Positions 54,354-62,661 of a stretch of 64,000 nt of DNA are shown here, piece by piece. The notes beneath the pieces are model-generated. The model was not told the DNA's origin. It saw only the letters and a program-made list of their open reading frames with translations, and did not search any database. This DNA is from Candidatus Bathyarchaeota archaeon (lineage in GTDB: Archaea; Thermoproteota; Bathyarchaeia; Bathyarchaeales; Bathycorpusculaceae). The position numbers and the translations under genes were made by a program. The stretch spans positions 308,276 to 372,275 of the forward strand of contig JAOULW010000002.1 of the NCBI GenBank assembly GCA_029881805.1. The letters are read 5' to 3'. Each line of letters begins with the position of its first letter. The first letter of the stretch is position 1.

Positions 54354-54965
54354 ATGGATTTCTACATGTTTCTCGCATCTGTAATTCTAGTATCTATCTC
54401 TGGGGTAATGGCGCCAGGTCCGTTGTTTGCCGTAACAGTCGCAAAGGGATCTAAAAACAAAATTGCGGGTGTTCTAATCGCTTTAGGGCATGGAGTGATA
54501 GAATTTCCCCTGATGTTTCTGATCTATTTCGGTTTTGCGTGGGTTTTTGCTGAAAGCTTAGCGCAAAAAAGTATCAGTCTTGTCGGAGGTTTAATTCTCT
54601 TATACATGGGTTTTCAGATGCTTAAGACCGAAAGAAAATATGACTTGGAAGTTTCATACTCTCGTTATGGTTCCATCGTTGCTGGAATTCTTGCGACAGG
54701 TGCTAATCCTTACTTTCTTTTGTGGTGGGCTACAATAGGCGCTGCCTTGATAGTGAGCGCTTCTGCTTTTGGGTTTGTGGGCTTCTTGGTGTTTGCCGTT
54801 TTGCACTGGTCATGTGACCTGTTTTGGAGCACGTTTGTGACGTTTACAGTTTTTAAGTCAAGGCGTTTTTGGACTGAGAAAGTGCGTATGTTAGTGTTTG
54901 GCTTCTGCATCATAATTTTGTTAGGTTTCGGAGTATGGTTTGTGATTTCGGCATTGTTGCTCTGA
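54354..54965 (+). CDS. LysE family exporter, second copy
   Basis: About 203 residues from MDFYMFLASV (preceded by AAGGTGG; an upstream in-frame GTG at 54327 is possible). APGPLFAVTVAKGSKNKIAG is the LysE signature, followed by GHGVIEFPLMFLIYFG, and ILATGANPYFLLWWATIGAALI in segment 4. Six hydrophobic segments. It differs clearly from the other LysE at 20488, so this is not a recent duplicate. Substrate unknown. Confidence 0.85.
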   Translation: MDFYMFLASVILVSISGVMAPGPLFAVTVAKGSKNKIAGVLIALGHGVIEFPLMFLIYFGFAWVFAESLAQKSISLVGGLILLYMGFQMLKTERKYDLEVSYSRYGSIVAGILATGANPYFLLWWATIGAALIVSASAFGFVGFLVFAVLHWSCDLFWSTFVTFTVFKSRRFWTEKVRMLVFGFCIIILLGFGVWFVISALLL

Positions 54966-54989
54966 ATGTTTGAATGAAAGATTTATTCT

Positions 54990-56366
54990 TTAAAGTTTGC
55001 CGACTTTTTTTAATCTGTATCTTTCGTAGATTAGTTCAACTTTGTCTTCGTCTGTCATGAATTCTATTGGAAGCTTTCCGCCGGCTTGAACTGTGTAGAA
55101 AGTCTTTGTTTTGTTATCGATGTTTTCAGGTATTAGTGGTATCATCATGTCGGTGTACTTGTCTTTAATCTGTAGTTCGAGGATGCCGCCTTTTTCAACG
55201 ACTTGGGCTTTCATTGTGCCTTTATATGTTTCGTAAAGTCCTGATAGTAGTTCGAATGTTCTCTCCATTTTGATGAATGGAAGGGTCTCTGGGTTTTCGC
55301 CTAGCATTAATGCAAGTCCGTATAGGCTCATTTGAGATAGCATGTATCCGCTTCCGTTTGCAAGAAGGGCTATGCCTATTTTCTTGTCTGGGATGTATCC
55401 TATGTAGGCTGTGTAGACAAGCACTGAGCCGCCATGTCCTACTAGCTTGTTACCGAGGAAGTTGGGAATTGTCATTAAGCCATAGCCGTATGCTTCTCCG
55501 TTGAAGATTTGAATGGGCAATTTTATTCTGGGCTTCTCCATTTCTTCTATGTGCTCTTCGGAGAGCAGGCTTCCGCCGTCATAATTCCCCCGGTTTATGT
55601 ACATGTTTACGTAGCGAGCTAAGTCCAAAACGTTGCTCAAGAGTCCACCGTCGGCACCGATGCCGTAAGGAACAACAGATTTTTTGCACTCTCCATCTCT
55701 AGTGATTATATATGGCACAGCTACGTCCCGGTCCGCGTCAACATCTTCTTTCTTGAAAAAGCTTCTCGTCATCTTCAGAGGTTCAAGTATTCTTTTCTTT
55801 ACATACTCTACGTATCTCATGCCAGACAGTTTTTCTATAATATACCCTAGGGTTACGTATCCCTCGTTTAAGTAGAACCATCTTTCTCCAGGCTTGGTTA
55901 AAGCCCATTTGTTTGCGTCTTTCATAAAATTGAATAAGTCCTCGGAACTTGCTACTGGCATCCATTTGCCGTCTGCTCCTGTGACGTATCGAATGTAAGC
56001 CTCTGCATAAGCCAATGCAGGCAAGCCTGAGGCGTGGCTTAGTAAATGCCATATTCTGACGGGTTCTTCTCCGGATTTGAGGTCTAAAGGAGCATGTTTG
56101 CTGACTGGATCCTCCAGGCTCAGTTTTCCCTCTTCTACGAGTTGCATTATGGAGAGAGCTGTGAAGGACTTGGTGACGGAGCCTATGCCGTAAAGTGTTT
56201 CTGGAGTAGCTCTGAGGCCGTATTCCAAGTCTCTAAAGCTGAAGCCTCGGCTGTAGATTGTTTCTCCATCTTTGACTATGGCTATGCTTAATCCGGGCAG
56301 GTGAGTTTTAGACATTTTTTCAAAGATAAAATCTTCCAGCTTGCCAAAATCTTGCATGAACTTCAC
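54990..56366 (-). CDS. Serine beta-lactamase/esterase-like hydrolase
   Basis: A 458-residue protein of the serine hydrolase family with class C beta-lactamase fold. The SxxK motif is SVTKSF (about residue 63), the YxN motif is YLNEGYVTLG (about 167), and the third motif is HGGS (about 315). No signal peptide is seen, so it is probably cytoplasmic. Archaeal members act as peptidases or esterases; the substrate is unknown. A C-terminal beta domain (residues about 370-458, LELQIKDKYTDMMIPLIPENI) is like that of archaeal Pab87-type proteins. Monocistronic. Confidence 0.85.
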   Translation of the reverse strand: MKFMQDFGKLEDFIFEKMSKTHLPGLSIAIVKDGETIYSRGFSFRDLEYGLRATPETLYGIGSVTKSFTALSIMQLVEEGKLSLEDPVSKHAPLDLKSGEEPVRIWHLLSHASGLPALAYAEAYIRYVTGADGKWMPVASSEDLFNFMKDANKWALTKPGERWFYLNEGYVTLGYIIEKLSGMRYVEYVKKRILEPLKMTRSFFKKEDVDADRDVAVPYIITRDGECKKSVVPYGIGADGGLLSNVLDLARYVNMYINRGNYDGGSLLSEEHIEEMEKPRIKLPIQIFNGEAYGYGLMTIPNFLGNKLVGHGGSVLVYTAYIGYIPDKKIGIALLANGSGYMLSQMSLYGLALMLGENPETLPFIKMERTFELLSGLYETYKGTMKAQVVEKGGILELQIKDKYTDMMIPLIPENIDNKTKTFYTVQAGGKLPIEFMTDEDKVELIYERYRLKKVGKL

Positions 56367-56476
56367 CGTCTTTTAATGGTCTTTTGTTTTCTTAATAAGC
56401 TTTAACTTCTACGTATGAAAAATGATAATTACAATTCTATGAATATCTGAGTGTTATAGTGGAAGGTCTGATCGTT

Positions 56477-57034
56477 ATGGGTGAGAAGAAATTTTGCGTT
56501 GGAAAAGCGGAAATCCTTCTTGTTCAAGGAGACATAACTGACATGGACACCGATGCCATCGTGAACGCGGCTAATCCGTCGCTCATGGGAGGCGGCGGTG
56601 TTGACGGGGCAATCCACCGAAAGGGCGGACCAGAAATACTTGAAGAATGCAAGCGGATAAGGGCTACAGAATGGCCAGACGGTCTTCCGACTGGAAAAGC
56701 AGTGATTACTTCTGGAGGCAATTTGAAGGCTGAATACGCAATTCACACTGTTGGACCAGTTTGGCGTGGAGGCACCAGCAGCGAAGCGAAGCTTTTAGCA
56801 GAAGCCTATCGGAACTCGTTGAAATTGGCGGTTTCTAAGAGGTTAAAAACTGTAGCGTTTCCGTCAATAAGCACAGGTGTGTACGGATATCCGATAGAGA
56901 AGGCAAGCCGCATAGCCCTAGTAGCTGCAAAGGAGTTTTTGGAGAAGGAAGATAAACTTGAGAAAGTGGTATTTGTTCTTTTCACAAGGCGAGACTTGGA
57001 AATCTACGAAGAAGCAGCAAAAGAAATACTTTAA
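56477..57034 (+). CDS. MacroD-type macrodomain protein
   Basis: About 185 residues from MGEKKFCVGK. ITDMDTDAIVNAANPSLMGGGGVDGAIHRKGG is the ADP-ribose-binding signature, followed by LPTGKAVITSGGNLKAEYAIHTVGP and AFPSISTGVYGYPIEKASRIAL. Members hydrolyse O-acetyl-ADP-ribose or remove ADP-ribose from proteins and nucleic acids. The N-terminal dozen residues are family-typical. Divergent from the beta-lactamase-like gene. Confidence 0.93.
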   Translation: MGEKKFCVGKAEILLVQGDITDMDTDAIVNAANPSLMGGGGVDGAIHRKGGPEILEECKRIRATEWPDGLPTGKAVITSGGNLKAEYAIHTVGPVWRGGTSSEAKLLAEAYRNSLKLAVSKRLKTVAFPSISTGVYGYPIEKASRIALVAAKEFLEKEDKLEKVVFVLFTRRDLEIYEEAAKEIL

Positions 57035-57240
57035 GCGGTGAACCATAGTGTTGGTTACAATCCATCTAAGTCGGTGACCCCTTTCGCACTTCCTTTTTTG
57101 GGCAGTTCAGTGTCATTTGACTCTGGGTCTCTGTCAAGTGTGCGAAGTAGAAATCAGGATGTTCTCGCGAGAAGATTCTGGTCAAATATACTCAGTATAT
57201 TTATGTAGAAAAAAGGGGTTTTTGCAGATTGCGATCTTGT

Positions 57241-58032
57241 TTACAGCAGGGGTTTTCTGACATTTGATTGGCGCCGTTTGACGTAGTAGATGATCGGCAC
57301 CAGAGCTGTGAGAAAAGTCAAAATGAACACAACATTGAATTCCGGTATTTGTGTGAACTTTGTCGTCGTTAGTCCCCAGTCATCTGGGGTGAATGCGTCT
57401 GAGCTGGGCCAAACCTGATTTCCGGCACCGCTGTTGGCATCATATGCTGCTACCCTCAGCCAATAATTGTTGAGTAGACTGAGCCAAGTTGAGTTTATTT
57501 TGAATTCAGCTATCCAGTGGGGAGTGCTTGAAGCTGGGGAAGGATTTATGTTGTTCACTATTATCAGATCTGTGCCCCAGTTGTAGTCAGATATTTCAGT
57601 CCAGTCCGCGCCGTTCCCTTGGGACACGTGCAAGCCGGAAATTGAATGTCCTTGCAGGCTGATCATGTAGTCGTCTGTTTGGGGGGCCGTTCCTCAATCG
57701 TGATGTGAGTCAATGCAAATTGAGAATCCATCGGTGGCATTGTTGGTTGTGTCGTTTAGGAAGTCGATGAGGATGTACTGGTAAAATGTTGAGTCTTCCT
57801 GAGCATATTTGAGTCTGAAATACACTGTTAGACTGCCATCTAACTCCGCTTCTTCAGCGTCTGTCCATTCGTCAGCGGTAGTCCAATTGCCGTCGATTAC
57901 TGGCACTTCGATCGCGATGTAGCTGTCTATTTCGTAACCAGACTTGTAGGCAAAAATCTGGTTTGTCTTCATTAACAATCCAAAGAAGCATATGCCTAAA
58001 ACGAACGCTGTCAAAACGTATTTCTTTTTCAC
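57241..58032 (-). pseudogene. Secreted CBM9/DOMON-like surface protein interrupted by an in-frame TGA
   Basis: Start MKKKYVLTAFVLGICFFGLL (signal). The frame reads AIEVPVIDGNWTTADEWTDA (CBM9/DOMON-type start), then FSICIDSHHD, then TGA at 57694-57696, and continues in the same frame with GTAPQTDDYMISLQGHSISG, LHVSQGNGADWTEI and a C-terminal anchor (IPEFNVVFILTFLTALVPIIYYVKRR). The 112- and 141-residue pieces are in the same phase, so this is one gene with one stop; a GGA to TGA change in a D-G-G-T context is the simplest cause. Basic residues after the last membrane segment match archaeosortase-type tails. Confidence 0.7.
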
Positions 58033-58217
58033 GGTGAGTCCTCCGCTTATTTTTTGATTATGTTTTGCTTATATTGCTTAAAAGTTTTAGGATGCTCTCT
58101 CAAGTTTCTTGGGGGATTCAGTGCAAGAAATTGTTCAGTGACAATAACAGGAGCCTAAACCATTCAGTCCCCAATCATATTCTGACATCATCCATTAGAT
58201 ATTAAGGGTCTATTTTT

Positions 58218-58436
58218 ATGATTTATGGTGATAACTCTAGTGCACATGGTTATACATGTCCGCAGCACTCTGAATACGCATTTTCTAAAGAGCAAACAAT
58301 CACTAGACATGGAGAGAACAAAGGAAAGGAGTTTGACCATTGTTTTAAACTAGCCAAAAGTCGTCTGGAAAATGAGGAAGACCTAGAGAAGATAATTGAA
58401 GAATGGTATTATAGACTTATCAAGAAACTTGGCTAA
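58218..58436 (+). CDS. Small hypothetical protein with a possible zinc site
   Basis: A 72-residue protein: YTCPQHSEYAFSKEQTITRHGENKGKEFDHCFKLAK then an acidic/basic helix ending IIEEWYYRLIKKLG. One C-x2-H and a later H-C could bind metal, but this is not a recognised zinc finger. Probably soluble. No operon partner is obvious (70 bases before the reductase gene). Confidence 0.45.
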   Translation: MIYGDNSSAHGYTCPQHSEYAFSKEQTITRHGENKGKEFDHCFKLAKSRLENEEDLEKIIEEWYYRLIKKLG

Positions 58437-58506
58437 TAGAGCGCGCGCTGACCCCTAACTCATTTATAGAAGTTCTCTATCAGATACGTTCAAATATGGT
58501 GAAAAA

Positions 58507-59100
58507 ATGGTCAAATTATTGGGCATTGTCGGAAGTCCTAGGAAAGGCGGAAACACAGAGATTATAATGAAAGAGGCTTTGAAGGCTGGTGAGCAGGAGG
58601 GCGCTGAAACAGAGCTGATACATTTGGTGGATTTTAGTCTGAAGCCATGTAATGGTTGCCGAACCTGTTTTGAAACCAAAAATTGCGTTATAGAAGACGA
58701 TGTGGAAAAGATATTTGAAAAGATGGCAGGAGCAGACGGCATTATTGTTGGAAGCCCAGTCTACTTTTACAACACGAATGCACAAACCAAGACCTTTATC
58801 GATAGAGTTGGATACTTAAACTCCGCTAGAGGAAGAAAAGCTTTCAGAAATAAGATTGGCGGAGCACTAGCCGTGGCGCACAGATCAGGCTTATCAAACG
58901 CATTATCTCAAATTCTAATGTTTTTGGCAGCTACAAGAATGATCACGGCAGCCCCTGTTGTTTCATCATTAGCCTCTGCAAAAGGAGATGCAATCAAAGA
59001 CACACCTGGATTAGATGATGCTAGAGAGCTTGGAAAATCGATCGTTCAAATAGCAAAAGCAACCGCCTCATTAAGGGAGCTTAATTGTAGCAACAACTGA
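58507..59100 (+). CDS. Flavodoxin-like NAD(P)H-dependent FMN reductase
   Basis: A 197-residue protein. GIVGSPRKGGNTEIIMKEAL is the flavin phosphate loop, with LKPCNGCRTCFETKNCVIEDD (family Cys pair region) and ADGIIVGSPVYFYNTNAQTKTFIDR following. Cys-containing archaeal Isf-type or iron-sulfur flavoproteins have a compact C-x2-C-x2-C near residue 50; here CNGCRTCFETKNC is C-x2-C-x2-C-x5-C, so a 4Fe-4S cluster is likely, making this an iron-sulfur flavoprotein. Electron donor and acceptor unknown. Confidence 0.85.
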   Translation: MVKLLGIVGSPRKGGNTEIIMKEALKAGEQEGAETELIHLVDFSLKPCNGCRTCFETKNCVIEDDVEKIFEKMAGADGIIVGSPVYFYNTNAQTKTFIDRVGYLNSARGRKAFRNKIGGALAVAHRSGLSNALSQILMFLAATRMITAAPVVSSLASAKGDAIKDTPGLDDARELGKSIVQIAKATASLRELNCSNN

Positions 59101-59180
59101 AGACGCAGTAGATTTCATTCAGTTTCTCTCTCGCACGCTATTGCAGCATACTATAACATGCACGTTTTTTTGGATTTGGG

Positions 59181-59195
59181 GGTAAAGTTTTATCC
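59181..59195 (+). repeat. Inverted repeat, left copy (GGTAAAGTTTTATCC)
   Basis: An exact 15-base inverse of 61299-61313. The flanks are also alike: on the minus strand this copy is preceded by G/T-rich AAATTTGGGTTTGGGTTG and followed by CCCCAAATCC. It lies downstream of both FIST-cassette genes. Confidence 0.7.
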
Positions 59196-59243
59196 CAACC
59201 CAAACCCAAATTTAGCTTTTAGCGCACGCTAGCATAATGAACA

Positions 59244-59528
59244 TTAAACAGTGAATAGCATCGCCAAGGCTGACGTTGTCAAGCAAAAAAGCCCCAAGAG
59301 GAATGTCACTGCTGCGCTGGTCCATAGTGTTCTCCTCGTTGGATATATGCTGTAAAAGAAGATGAAAAAAGCTGACAACAGGAACATGATGGCACCTAAC
59401 AAGAGGCCAATTCTCAACTCTCTTGGGAAGTCACCAATCTTAAGGGCTGCAAGGGACAAAGCTGCTAAGGTACCGGGGGAGGCGGCATTTCTTATTGGCT
59501 TTATGAGGCTCTCGAATTCTTCAGCCAT
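59244..59528 (-). CDS. Three-helix membrane protein
   Basis: A 94-residue protein with hydrophobic segments at about 20-30 (weak), 37-58 and 67-90. It is co-directional with the FIST gene, 15 bases after its stop, so the two are probably one operon. Family not recognised. The pair is framed by inverted repeats. Confidence 0.6.
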   Translation of the reverse strand: MAEEFESLIKPIRNAASPGTLAALSLAALKIGDFPRELRIGLLLGAIMFLLSAFFIFFYSIYPTRRTLWTSAAVTFLLGLFCLTTSALAMLFTV

Positions 59529-59543
59529 GCAGACACTCTCCGT

Positions 59544-61142
59544 CTAATCACTTCTTCCCTTCTTTCCCCTAATCCAGCCTTTGATCCCTATGTCAGTTTT
59601 CTTTTTTTCGTGATGCTTCGCTGTATCTTCTGCCCTATCTGTCTTAGAGTGAAAAGTGATTCCCCAGCAGGTGAAGGCGTGGGAGTAAGGCTCTTGGATG
59701 AGATGAGTGAATGATAGTTCACCATAAGCCAAGAATCCTATCAATTGAGTTGATGAAAGCCCTTCTTTCAGTATTTCAGCCTCAGTTCCCGATCTGCATC
59801 CAGCCATCAGCTCAACCAGTCTTCTGTTAATACATGAAACGAGGAAAGTGGCATCGTTTCTGCAGAAGCCTTGATCTTCTCTCAGCATATCGTAAACGCG
59901 GCGAGCTCCTTTTTGCACCTTCTCATGGTCACCCATCATGATGTATCCAGGCATTTCAGGGGTGTAGCTTCTGATCGGAAACATAAGCTCAATGTCTTCT
60001 CCCACTACTCGCATACCAGCAACACAAGTATAGTTGCCAAAAGGGAAAGCAAAGGCGTATCTAGCCACAACCGGATTGAATATCAGTAACCTTTTCTGTG
60101 CTCGAGAAAGTCGCGCTGCTTCCAGAATTGCTTCCTTATCAGGCATGGGAAACTTTTTTTCCTTTGACAGCTTGACTTCGTTTTCATAAACCACTTCGGC
60201 ATATTTGGTGAAGGGATCATCGTTGCCAATGCGTTTGACGTACTTGTACTGAGGTTCCTTTTCGCTGTTGAAATGAAATTTGTGTTCTCTTCCAATTTTA
60301 GTTATAGCATTTACATCTAGACCTATTGATGTTTCACATAAGTTGGGAATTAAGGCACACACAGCTCCACCATCAAGGACTTTAAACTGTGGATGCTCTT
60401 TCAGCCTTCCATAGAATTGATGAAAAAGCTGGGCGTTCAATCCGTCGCCGCTACTTCCGCCTATCACGTTCATTATTCTTGCCTCGCGTGTGCTACCCAT
60501 GAAGTTGGCGATTCCCTCTGCCAGAAAATGCTCGTAACCTGGAGTATCGACCTTCGACCCTTGAGTCAACACTAGCAGAGTCTTCCTCATGTGAAGATGC
60601 TCTTTACTCGTTGTCTGCTGGTTAAAGTCAACCCATGCGTCACGAGTCATTTCTCGCCCCTGCTCTCCTGCTTCCTGGGCTGTTCGAAGACCCCAAGCTC
60701 GCCCCACGCCTATAGGAAGGTTTGTAACCAAAGCCAAGAGAGACAAACCGTTATTGCCCACTCCTGAAATCTCCTTTAGCACAAGGTCTTCGTTCTCTAA
60801 TTCCCCTGCTGTTGTATGACCTATAAGTCTGAGAGGGTTTGCAGCGTGTTTCCTAAATCTGTTTTCTATAGCTCTCAAAATAGAATTGCATATTAGCGTG
60901 TCCTTCTCTTGCGGTTCGCCTCTGTAACTCAAATACAGTGTTAACAGCTTCACATCTTCAAGGCTGTGGTCACTGCTTAAAACATCTTTTTCAAGTTTGT
61001 CAAGAACCATTCCAATTAGTTTCTGGGCCTCTTCTGGACTGTTTCGTCTCCTCAGCTCCAACTCTTTTTGTTGATCAGTCTCCAACTCATTCATTGTGTG
61101 TGCATGACCTGCAAAACCCAAGAAGAAATCATTTTCGCCCAT
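59544..61142 (-). CDS. FIST-domain sensory protein
   Basis: A 532-residue protein. Residues about 30-240 have FIST N motifs (RLIGHTTAGELENEDLVL, GLSLLALVTNLPIGVGRAWGL) and about 245-485 FIST C (ARIMNVIGGSSGDGLNAQ, VARYAFAFPFGNYTCVAG, CRNDATFLVSCINRRLVELMAG, LSSTQLIGFLAYGELSF). FIST domains are small-ligand sensors, often for amino acids. The C-terminus is lysine-rich and loosely ordered (KHHEKKKTDIGIKGW). No signalling output domain is attached, so it needs a partner, possibly the membrane protein after it. Confidence 0.8.
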   Translation of the reverse strand: MGENDFFLGFAGHAHTMNELETDQQKELELRRRNSPEEAQKLIGMVLDKLEKDVLSSDHSLEDVKLLTLYLSYRGEPQEKDTLICNSILRAIENRFRKHAANPLRLIGHTTAGELENEDLVLKEISGVGNNGLSLLALVTNLPIGVGRAWGLRTAQEAGEQGREMTRDAWVDFNQQTTSKEHLHMRKTLLVLTQGSKVDTPGYEHFLAEGIANFMGSTREARIMNVIGGSSGDGLNAQLFHQFYGRLKEHPQFKVLDGGAVCALIPNLCETSIGLDVNAITKIGREHKFHFNSEKEPQYKYVKRIGNDDPFTKYAEVVYENEVKLSKEKKFPMPDKEAILEAARLSRAQKRLLIFNPVVARYAFAFPFGNYTCVAGMRVVGEDIELMFPIRSYTPEMPGYIMMGDHEKVQKGARRVYDMLREDQGFCRNDATFLVSCINRRLVELMAGCRSGTEAEILKEGLSSTQLIGFLAYGELSFTHLIQEPYSHAFTCWGITFHSKTDRAEDTAKHHEKKKTDIGIKGWIRGKKGRSD

Positions 61143-61280
61143 TTTACAGATCCATCCAAACTCTCAACTATGCAAAAAACAATCCTTCGCTGAACTTAAC
61201 TCTTTTCAGTGCGTGCATACTTGTCATCTAAAATCACCGTGAAAACACTCAAAATTCGCGTTTTCCGCATACGTAGCTTT

Positions 61281-61313
61281 GGTTGGTTGGGGTTGGTTGG
61301 ATAAAACTTTACC
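61281..61313 (+). repeat. GGTTG repeats followed by inverted repeat, right copy
   Basis: GGTTGGTTGG is repeated twice in tandem (61281-61300) and runs into GGATAAAACTTTACC (61299-61313), the exact inverse of 59181-59195. It lies 140-170 bases before the FIST start. The G-tracts could form a two-tetrad G-quadruplex. Confidence 0.7.
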
Positions 61314-61425
61314 GCAAACACACTTCGATTTCTGGTTCAGCTATAACTTTTCCGCCAAATTAGAAAACTAGTTCATAAGGGGTGATAGAAGAGTCTTCTT
61401 AGTGTCTTACCTTTTGAATGGTTCA

Positions 61426-61704
61426 CTACTCTTTTTTACGCTCAGCTTCTATGCCAAGCAAATGCTTCGCCACAACCGCATGCGTATGACCAATTATCGC
61501 ATTCATACCAGCAACAATTGCCAGCAGAAACCAAGACATCGATTCTAAGCCAAGAGTGATGTTCAAGGCATCACCAATGACTCCTAACGTAGCGAATATG
61601 AAGCAAGCATACTGACAAATGCCACCAAACAAATCACATTTACGAACCTCAGCCTTTACATCTTCACGATCCTTGAAAGGTTTATTTTCCTCTATAATGG
61701 GCAT
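61426..61704 (-). CDS. Small two-helix membrane protein
   Basis: A 92-residue protein with a charged N-terminus (NKPFKDREDVKAEVRKCD), two membrane segments (about 27-48 and 55-75) with Cys at 24, 30, 34, and a charged end (LLGIEAERKKE). Divergent from the zinc-ribbon gene. No family recognised. Confidence 0.6.
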   Translation of the reverse strand: MPIIEENKPFKDREDVKAEVRKCDLFGGICQYACFIFATLGVIGDALNITLGLESMSWFLLAIVAGMNAIIGHTHAVVAKHLLGIEAERKKE

Positions 61705-61818
61705 TTCACCCTCACCTCCTTTTTTCTTTTGTAGTTTCAGCTCGGTTTGCTCTTTGACTTTAAACCGATAGCTATTATTTTAAGTGTGTGAGTTCTAAAA
61801 CAGTAAGGTAGATGAGAA

Positions 61819-62628
61819 ATGCCTTATTGCAAACAATGCGGAGCTAAGCTCCCTGAAGATGCAAGATTCTGCCCTAGCTGTGGGACTCGTGTGATCATAG
61901 AGACTAAACCTGTGCAGACTCGTCGTGTTCTAAAGGTAACTGGCAAGCCTAAGGTTGTAATCACAAATACTGCACCTGGATCAATCGAAGTGAAGAAAGG
62001 TTCTAAGGGCGAGGTGACTGTCGATTTGGACCTAAGAGCGCCTGAAGATTTGGACTGCAACACATCACAAGAGGGCAACGTGGTAACTGTCACATGCCGT
62101 ATGAAAGCTGGTCTTTGGAAATGGACATCCTACATCTTTGGGGCGGGTCCTAGAGCCAACATTCTCGTTTCGGTGCCTGCGGAGGCAGACCTTGACCTTG
62201 AAAACCGTGCAGGTAGACTCAAAGTTGCTGGAGTAAAGGGTACGCTTACAGCCGAGTCTTCTGCTGGTGCAGTAAACATGCTGGACTGTGAGGGAACAGT
62301 TGAGGCTAGAACTAAGGCTGGGTCAATTGACTTGGAAAACGTGAGCGGTACGATTACTGCTCGCAGCTCTGCGGGTTCGATCAGATTTGCTGGGATTTTG
62401 TCGAAGAGTGAAAGCGGGTTCAAAACCAGCTTGGGGAGCATTGACCTCAAACTTCTGAGTGAGCCAGACCTGACAGTTCAAGCTTCAACAAACCTAGGAA
62501 GTATTAAATGCATCCCAGAATTGACTGACGCACATTACGAGGGAAACCGGTACGTAGGTCGAATTGGGACTGGAAAGGGAAAGCTTGTTGCAGAGACAAG
62601 CACAGGAAGTATAACTATTCGCCAATAG
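61819..62628 (+). CDS. Zinc-ribbon plus DUF4097-like beta-repeat protein
   Basis: A 269-residue protein. An N-terminal zinc ribbon (YCKQCGAKLPEDARFCPSCGT) leads to a region of repeating short beta strands with T/S-S-A-G and K-A-G-S-I-D (AESSAGAVNML, TKAGSIDLENVSG, SSAGSIRFAG, TSLGSIDLKLLSE, TNLGSIKCI, TSTGSITIRQ), typical of DUF4097/DUF4098 beta-helix proteins. No signal peptide, so it is probably cytoplasmic. Function unknown. Confidence 0.75.
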   Translation: MPYCKQCGAKLPEDARFCPSCGTRVIIETKPVQTRRVLKVTGKPKVVITNTAPGSIEVKKGSKGEVTVDLDLRAPEDLDCNTSQEGNVVTVTCRMKAGLWKWTSYIFGAGPRANILVSVPAEADLDLENRAGRLKVAGVKGTLTAESSAGAVNMLDCEGTVEARTKAGSIDLENVSGTITARSSAGSIRFAGILSKSESGFKTSLGSIDLKLLSEPDLTVQASTNLGSIKCIPELTDAHYEGNRYVGRIGTGKGKLVAETSTGSITIRQ

Positions 62629-62661
62629 TAGACTGAGTTCAACCAACACACAGTGGAGATA

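Noticed and set aside
54136..54378. Minus-strand hydrophobic 80-residue frame
   Set aside because: It overlaps the LysE start and promoter, ends in an odd Cys/Asn/Trp run, and has no family likeness.
58464..58785. Minus-strand frames opposite the flavin reductase
   Set aside because: They are antisense to a well-supported gene.
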